DNA of 47,604 nt from Verrucomicrobiota bacterium (lineage in GTDB: Bacteria > Verrucomicrobiota > Kiritimatiellia > JAAZAB01). Positions 43,700 through 47,604 of this stretch are shown one piece after another. The stretch covers positions 1 to 47,604 of the forward strand of contig JAHIJO010000129.1 in assembly GCA_018898455.1 (NCBI GenBank), in the 5' to 3' direction. The position numbers and the translations under genes were made by a program. Below the pieces are notes generated by a model. That model searched no databases, was not told the origin of the DNA, and worked only from the letters and a program-made list of their open reading frames with translations. How positions within the stretch are numbered: position 1 is the stretch's first letter; every line of letters starts with the position of its first letter.

Positions 43700-43952
43700 T
43701 CCGGCCATCTCTGAGCGTCACCAGGCCTGTCAGAATCGTGACCGGGGCCCCCCGGCTCCAAGAAAAATTATCACGATCCGGATCGGGGCCTCATTTATTG
43801 TTTAGGCATTTCAATCCGGTTGTAGCGGCGACCTCCGGTCGCCGAAAAAATGACGACGGTCAGCCTGCCCGAGACGATTCGGGTCGGCCAGGGAGCCCGC
43901 CAGAAAAAGTTATCCGGCGGCTGCCGGACCTCATTCAAAACGGGTTTCCGAT
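43700..43952. repeat. Spacer with a third copy of the 19-nt palindrome
   Basis: The 253-nt gap between the kinase and aroC has no credible gene. CGGCGACCTCCGGTCGCCG lies at 43826-43844 with the same flanking TTGTAG as the copy at 26092. It is followed by six A, so on the minus strand the palindrome begins just after a T-run rather than before it, which argues against terminator use for aroC. Confidence 0.8.
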
Positions 43953-45029
43953 TTACCGGGCGCATTGGCCCAGGGCCGCGTCGGCCAGGACCAGGGCCGC
44001 CATGGCTTCCACGATGGGGACGGCGCGCGGGACCACGCAGGGATCATGCCGTCCTTCCACTTTGAGCGCGATGGGCTTGCCGTCGTAGGTAACGGTCTTC
44101 TGCTCTTTTGCAATGGTGGCCGTGGGTTTGAAAGCCACCCGGAATAAGATCGGTTCGCCGTTGCTGATCCCGCCTTGAATGCCGCCGCTCCGGTTCGTGG
44201 CCGTTCCCAGTGAGCCGCCTTTGGCGATAAACAGGTCGTTATGTTCCGAGCCCCGCAGGCGGGCGCCGCCAAAACCGGAGCCGATCTCAAATCCTTTCAC
44301 TGCCGGGATTGACAGCATGGCGTGGGCCAGCAGGGCGTTCAGCTTGTCGAACACGGGTTCACCCCAGCCGGCGGGCACATGACGGCACACACAGGAGATG
44401 ATGCCGCCGAGAGAATCCCCGTCTTTCCTGGCCGCCTCGATGGCTTCAATCATGCGCCGGGCGGCCGCGGGATCCGGACAGCGGACGACGTCCGCATCCA
44501 CGTGGGTGCGAGTCATTGTTTCCAGTGACGGGTTGGGAGTGTCAATAGAGCCCACCGAACTGACCCAGGCCACGATGTCCACGCCATGTATCGTTTTTAG
44601 AAATTTTTCGGCTACGGCGCCGGCGGCGACCCGGCCGACTGTTTCCCGGGCGCCGGCTCGTCCACCGCCGCTATGGGCCGTGATGCCGTATTTAATTCGA
44701 TAGGTAAAATCCGCGTGCGATGGGCGCGGCGCCGCAGCGATTGCCGTATAATCGGCGGGCCGGATATCAGTATTCTCGATGATCAGGGCAATGGGCGAGC
44801 CGAGGGTCAGGCCCTGATCCACGCCCGAAAGGATAGTGACGCGGTCCGTTTCCTGACGGGTCGTAGTCAATGCGCTCTGGCCGGGCCGGCGCCGGTCAAG
44901 TTGGGGCTGGATATCCGTCTCGTTGAGGGGTAGGCGGGCCGGGCATCCGTCCACCACGGCGCCGATCGCCTTGCCGTGTGATTCGCCGAATGTCGTGACC
45001 TTGAATCGGGTTCCAAAACTGCTGGACAT
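43953..45029 (-). CDS. aroC: Chorismate synthase
   Basis: A 358-residue FMN-dependent enzyme that makes chorismate from EPSP, the last common step to aromatic amino acids. The family signatures are present: [17 protein letters not shown] at the N-terminus, [18 protein letters not shown], and [27 protein letters not shown], then [13 protein letters not shown]. Length is typical. It is the last gene of the minus-strand run, 24 nt after the glycosidase gene, with no other aro gene nearby. Confidence 0.96.
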   Translation of the reverse strand: MSSSFGTRFKVTTFGESHGKAIGAVVDGCPARLPLNETDIQPQLDRRRPGQSALTTTRQETDRVTILSGVDQGLTLGSPIALIIENTDIRPADYTAIAAAPRPSHADFTYRIKYGITAHSGGGRAGARETVGRVAAGAVAEKFLKTIHGVDIVAWVSSVGSIDTPNPSLETMTRTHVDADVVRCPDPAAARRMIEAIEAARKDGDSLGGIISCVCRHVPAGWGEPVFDKLNALLAHAMLSIPAVKGFEIGSGFGGARLRGSEHNDLFIAKGGSLGTATNRSGGIQGGISNGEPILFRVAFKPTATIAKEQKTVTYDGKPIALKVEGRHDPCVVPRAVPIVEAMAALVLADAALGQCAR

Positions 45030-45053
45030 GGTGGTTATTCTCCCGACCGGACT

Positions 45054-47219
45054 CTAGCGGTCGCCTTTCGGATGATCAATAACTTTTTTCTGATAACGCC
45101 TGCTTTCACCTTGCTTCAGGGTGATCGTTTCCGTGGTCCAGGCGAATGACGTATCCCTTCCGGCGTGAAAAATCACGGTGTCGCAGTCCGGGGTGATTTC
45201 TCCCTCCATTGTGACGCCAAAGGCCGTGGCCATGTTTCCGAATCGAATAGCGCCATCCCACGGGAGACAACACCCCGTGTCCATCCTGTTCCACCACGTG
45301 GAGAGGACGCCGTCGAGGATGGCTTGCGCGAACAGGCCGTGGCTGGTGATATAAAATGGCATATGGTAACTTTTGCTGGTTTCGTAGATCTGAATCCAGT
45401 CGGGATCCATATAATCGGAGCGCTGGATGTTGGCCCAGTCTTTGCGCCAGCCGGAAACATCCCGGAGGCGGGCGGATGCCAGCAGGAATTCGCCCAGTGT
45501 CCATCCGTAAAAAAAAGGCGCCTTCGAATCCCGGGTGATTTCGTAGCGCAGATCATAGGCGCGCCGGGTGGGCGCATCGGGCGTATCGGCCAGCGGCAGG
45601 TAGGCCAGCGGGTTCAGTTGGGGCGGATGTTTCTGCTGGCCGAAGTCCTTCGATCCGGATCCCTGACAGGTGAAGAAATAGCCCCGTTCCGACAACAGCG
45701 GCGCCAACGCCAGCCCATCTTTCAGGATGGCGCGCATCCGCCCCTGGGTATCCAGTCCCAGGGCCACTGCCGTTTGAAAACAGTATTGAGCGCCGAACAG
45801 GGCGCACAGATAGTCCTTTTGATTGATGCCTCCCATTTCATCCTGCCCCATCGAGGGAATGACATGAATATGCCACAGGGCATCGTTTTCTTTTTTACAG
45901 ATATTCATATAGAAACAGGCGGTTTCGGCAATCAGGGGCCAAGCGTAGGTTTGCGACCATTCCTTGTCGTTGAGCATGATGGCGGTTTCATAGGCCATGC
46001 GGCAGACGTAGGCCGAATTGTGGAGCTGATAATAACATTGATTCGGCGGTTCCGGATCGTGGAAACCGTCAAGAGCGCCATAGGGAAATACCCAGGGCAC
46101 GAAGACGCCTTCCATGTTCAGCAAGCGCCGGGTGTAATCCTGCATGCCCTTGATGCGCTTGCTGTAATATTCGATCCATGCCTTGGCAATATCCAGTTTC
46201 CCGATTGCCAACAACACGGGATGGATGTATGACAGGTCCTGGGGAAACGAGAAGGGCCAGGCGCTGCCGCTCAATCCCATGGGAGGTGCCATGCCCTTAT
46301 CCGCTTCATTGTATGACGAAAGAATATAAGCCACTGATCGCACCCAGACTTGCTGGATAGAGTTTTCCGGCAGATCAAGCCAGCCGATCCTGTTCCAAGT
46401 GGCGTGCCACCAGTTTATCGTTTGCAGTAGCGATTGTTCCGCCGCAATATCGGTGGCGGCATTGATGGCAATGATGATGAAATTTCTTCCCTGCGAAAGA
46501 TGGATCTTGACCCCGCCGGCGACACTTTCCAAGCGGGCGTTGGTTCTGACCCGCAGTGTGGTGTTGGCGTTCAGACAGCGAATCCGCGCCTGCCAGCAGC
46601 CTTGTTCCATCGCGGCTTCAAACTTTGGATGCATGGTTTGACCGTAATGCACGTCGAGTTCTTGGAATGGGATGACGAGGATCGGACTGCCGTTTCCTTT
46701 GAGATCGATCTGGAATCCGGCCACATCGCGGCATACCGGGTCAAACCAGCTCACCGTCCGGATGGAGGATTGACCGGTTTGAAACTGGGTTGTCAGCAGG
46801 CCGTCGTAGAATGACTGGCGCTGATCGTAAGCCAGGATATCCGCGGGTTCCTGTTCCCAATGACACTTGGCGATGGGTAGGAGATAGTCGGCCTTGAATT
46901 GCGCCCGCACGAAGTGGCCGAGATGCATGAAGTGCGTTTTGACATGACTCTCGTAAGGACGGGTCCCGTGAGGAGTGTCATGCAGTCCCCAGGGCCCATA
47001 ACAGGATCCAAACGTGCCATTTCCCTGGTATAGGTTAACATGGCGTTCGCTCGCCTGCGGGTTATGCCGGCGATGAATGTCTCCTTGTGAAATCAGTGTT
47101 TTCATATGACGTTTATCGTACAACAAATAGCCCTCTTTTTCCAGCAGGTCAACGCCATTTTGTTGTCTGGAAACTGACTCTGACATGAAGTCGCTTTCAT
47201 GGAGTCCTCCGTAGATCAT
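45054..47219 (-). CDS. Six-hairpin (alpha/alpha)6-type glycosidase-like protein
   Basis: A 721-residue protein. The first 260 residues are a beta-sandwich region (GNGTFGSCYGPWGLHDTPHG, RTVSWFDPVC, VIPFQELDVHYG). From about 275 on it is helical, with paired helices and aromatic-rich loops such as PFSFPQDLSYIHPVLLAIG and VFVPWVFPYGALDGFHDPEP. That layout is of the GH65/GH95-like clan of (alpha/alpha)6 glycosidases. The family number, catalytic residues and substrate are not certain. No signal peptide is evident. A later start at 47186 (MSESVS) is possible. The long start overlaps the stop of the small ORF upstream (ATGA). Confidence 0.62.
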   Translation of the reverse strand: MIYGGLHESDFMSESVSRQQNGVDLLEKEGYLLYDKRHMKTLISQGDIHRRHNPQASERHVNLYQGNGTFGSCYGPWGLHDTPHGTRPYESHVKTHFMHLGHFVRAQFKADYLLPIAKCHWEQEPADILAYDQRQSFYDGLLTTQFQTGQSSIRTVSWFDPVCRDVAGFQIDLKGNGSPILVIPFQELDVHYGQTMHPKFEAAMEQGCWQARIRCLNANTTLRVRTNARLESVAGGVKIHLSQGRNFIIIAINAATDIAAEQSLLQTINWWHATWNRIGWLDLPENSIQQVWVRSVAYILSSYNEADKGMAPPMGLSGSAWPFSFPQDLSYIHPVLLAIGKLDIAKAWIEYYSKRIKGMQDYTRRLLNMEGVFVPWVFPYGALDGFHDPEPPNQCYYQLHNSAYVCRMAYETAIMLNDKEWSQTYAWPLIAETACFYMNICKKENDALWHIHVIPSMGQDEMGGINQKDYLCALFGAQYCFQTAVALGLDTQGRMRAILKDGLALAPLLSERGYFFTCQGSGSKDFGQQKHPPQLNPLAYLPLADTPDAPTRRAYDLRYEITRDSKAPFFYGWTLGEFLLASARLRDVSGWRKDWANIQRSDYMDPDWIQIYETSKSYHMPFYITSHGLFAQAILDGVLSTWWNRMDTGCCLPWDGAIRFGNMATAFGVTMEGEITPDCDTVIFHAGRDTSFAWTTETITLKQGESRRYQKKVIDHPKGDR

Positions 47220-47512
47220 CCTGTTACTGAATCCGCTGCGGCAATCTTGTCCACCACCTCTTTCGCTGTGAAATTATTGCAAAAAAGCTTGACTTTATAG
47301 TCGGAAATCGACAAGCTTAAATTTAAATCTTGAGCAAGTGCACAAAGCTTCATCACGGCGATTTTACTGGAGATACGGTTATCCTGCTTACAAATTGAAA
47401 CTACTAATCGGAGAATTTCAATGGGCGTGTGGTCATACCGCCAAGTGATTTCTTCTCGAATGCTAAATAGAGCCTGTCCCGTTATTCCGTGGGTCTTGAA
47501 AACACAGGGCAT
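47216..47512 (-). CDS. Unknown small protein
   Basis: A 98-residue ORF that I do not recognise. Its stop overlaps the start of the glycosidase gene (ATGA at 47216-47219), which favours a real coupled gene. It has no good ribosome site (the purine-rich stretch at 47524-47531 is on the other strand), no membrane helix and a base composition poorer in GC than its neighbours. It might be the remnant or an extension of a gene cut by the window edge region. Confidence 0.4.
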   Translation of the reverse strand: MPCVFKTHGITGQALFSIREEITWRYDHTPIEILRLVVSICKQDNRISSKIAVMKLCALAQDLNLSLSISDYKVKLFCNNFTAKEVVDKIAAADSVTG

Positions 47513-47528
47513 ATCGTATTAAAGAGGA

Positions 47529-47562
47529 GGGGCAAGAGTACCCTAAAAGGATACTTTGCCCC
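47529..47562. repeat. Inverted repeat upstream of the small ORF
   Basis: GGGGCAA (47529-47535) pairs with TTGCCCC (47556-47562). Further inside, AGTA (47537-47540) pairs with TACT (47552-47555), and CC with GG around TAAAA, with two mismatched positions. It may be an operator, a terminator of a gene beyond the window, or another palindromic element. Confidence 0.45.
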
Positions 47563-47604
47563 AAATCCGTGTGTTATAGTGCCCGATGAGCTATCAAATC
47601 ATAC

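Noticed and set aside
43826..43852. Terminator of aroC
   Set aside because: The hairpin lies about 110 nt beyond the stop, and on the minus strand the T-run precedes the stem instead of following it. It is a copy of the repeat found at 26054 and 26092.

Overview
The window is a bacterial chromosome segment, GC-rich and densely coded, with no rRNA, tRNA, CRISPR array, transposase or phage gene that I can see. The gene content suggests a Gram-negative heterotroph of the PVC group, most likely the Kiritimatiellota/Lentisphaerota/Verrucomicrobiota side. It has a Gld-type ABC exporter beside DUF4340 and AsmA-like proteins, a run of oversized prepilins, large polysaccharide glycosidases next to AraC regulators, a URO-D-like protein next to an AraC regulator, a Pkn-type Ser/Thr kinase, and many short perfect palindromes between and inside genes. 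The lineage is an inference from gene content; no rRNA or ribosomal protein is present to settle it.

Layout. 1-3121: a palindrome-rich left edge, an ATP-cone/uridine-kinase fusion, and an EamA transporter with an XRE-cupin regulator. 3250-8112: a sulfur block. A TPP riboswitch with its terminator precedes thiS and thiG, followed by an Rrf2 regulator, an O-acetylhomoserine sulfhydrylase, cysK and a ThiF/MoeB-type E1-like enzyme. 8449-10683: bioB (+) and mnmA (-), convergent. 10684-11175: a hairpin-rich spacer that may encode a small RNA. 11176-15239: GtrA-like protein, AraC regulator divergent from a URO-D-like protein, and a DUF2851 protein. 15399-26075: a long co-directional run of gldA/gldF/gldG-like ABC genes, DUF4340, AsmA-like, miaB, a membrane protein and a family 9 glycosyltransferase. 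26134-32968 (-): seven tightly packed pseudopilin/minor-pilin-type genes. 33245-37424: AraC regulator divergent from a GH106-like glycosidase. 37488-43699: lipB (-), then purC, purB, purA and a membrane-anchored Ser/Thr kinase. 43953-47512 (-): aroC, a six-hairpin-type glycosidase and a small unknown ORF.

How the parts work together. The sulfur block joins thiazole formation (ThiS thiocarboxylate, ThiG) with assimilation of sulfide into homocysteine and cysteine. The single ThiF-like enzyme at its end may serve ThiS and possibly the sulfhydrylases as well. purC, purB and purA carry out the SAICAR, adenylosuccinate-cleavage and adenylosuccinate-forming steps of AMP synthesis. The two AraC regulators probably control the catabolic genes they face.

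The most unusual feature is a set of short palindromic elements that sit not only between genes but in frame inside coding sequences. Two lie in the middle of the family 9 glycosyltransferase and a third supplies its C-terminal tail. Another is a 72-nt, 24-codon module in the leader of a prepilin. This resembles the Rickettsia palindromic element phenomenon, in which selfish repeats are tolerated inside proteins, and is the best candidate here for something not well described.
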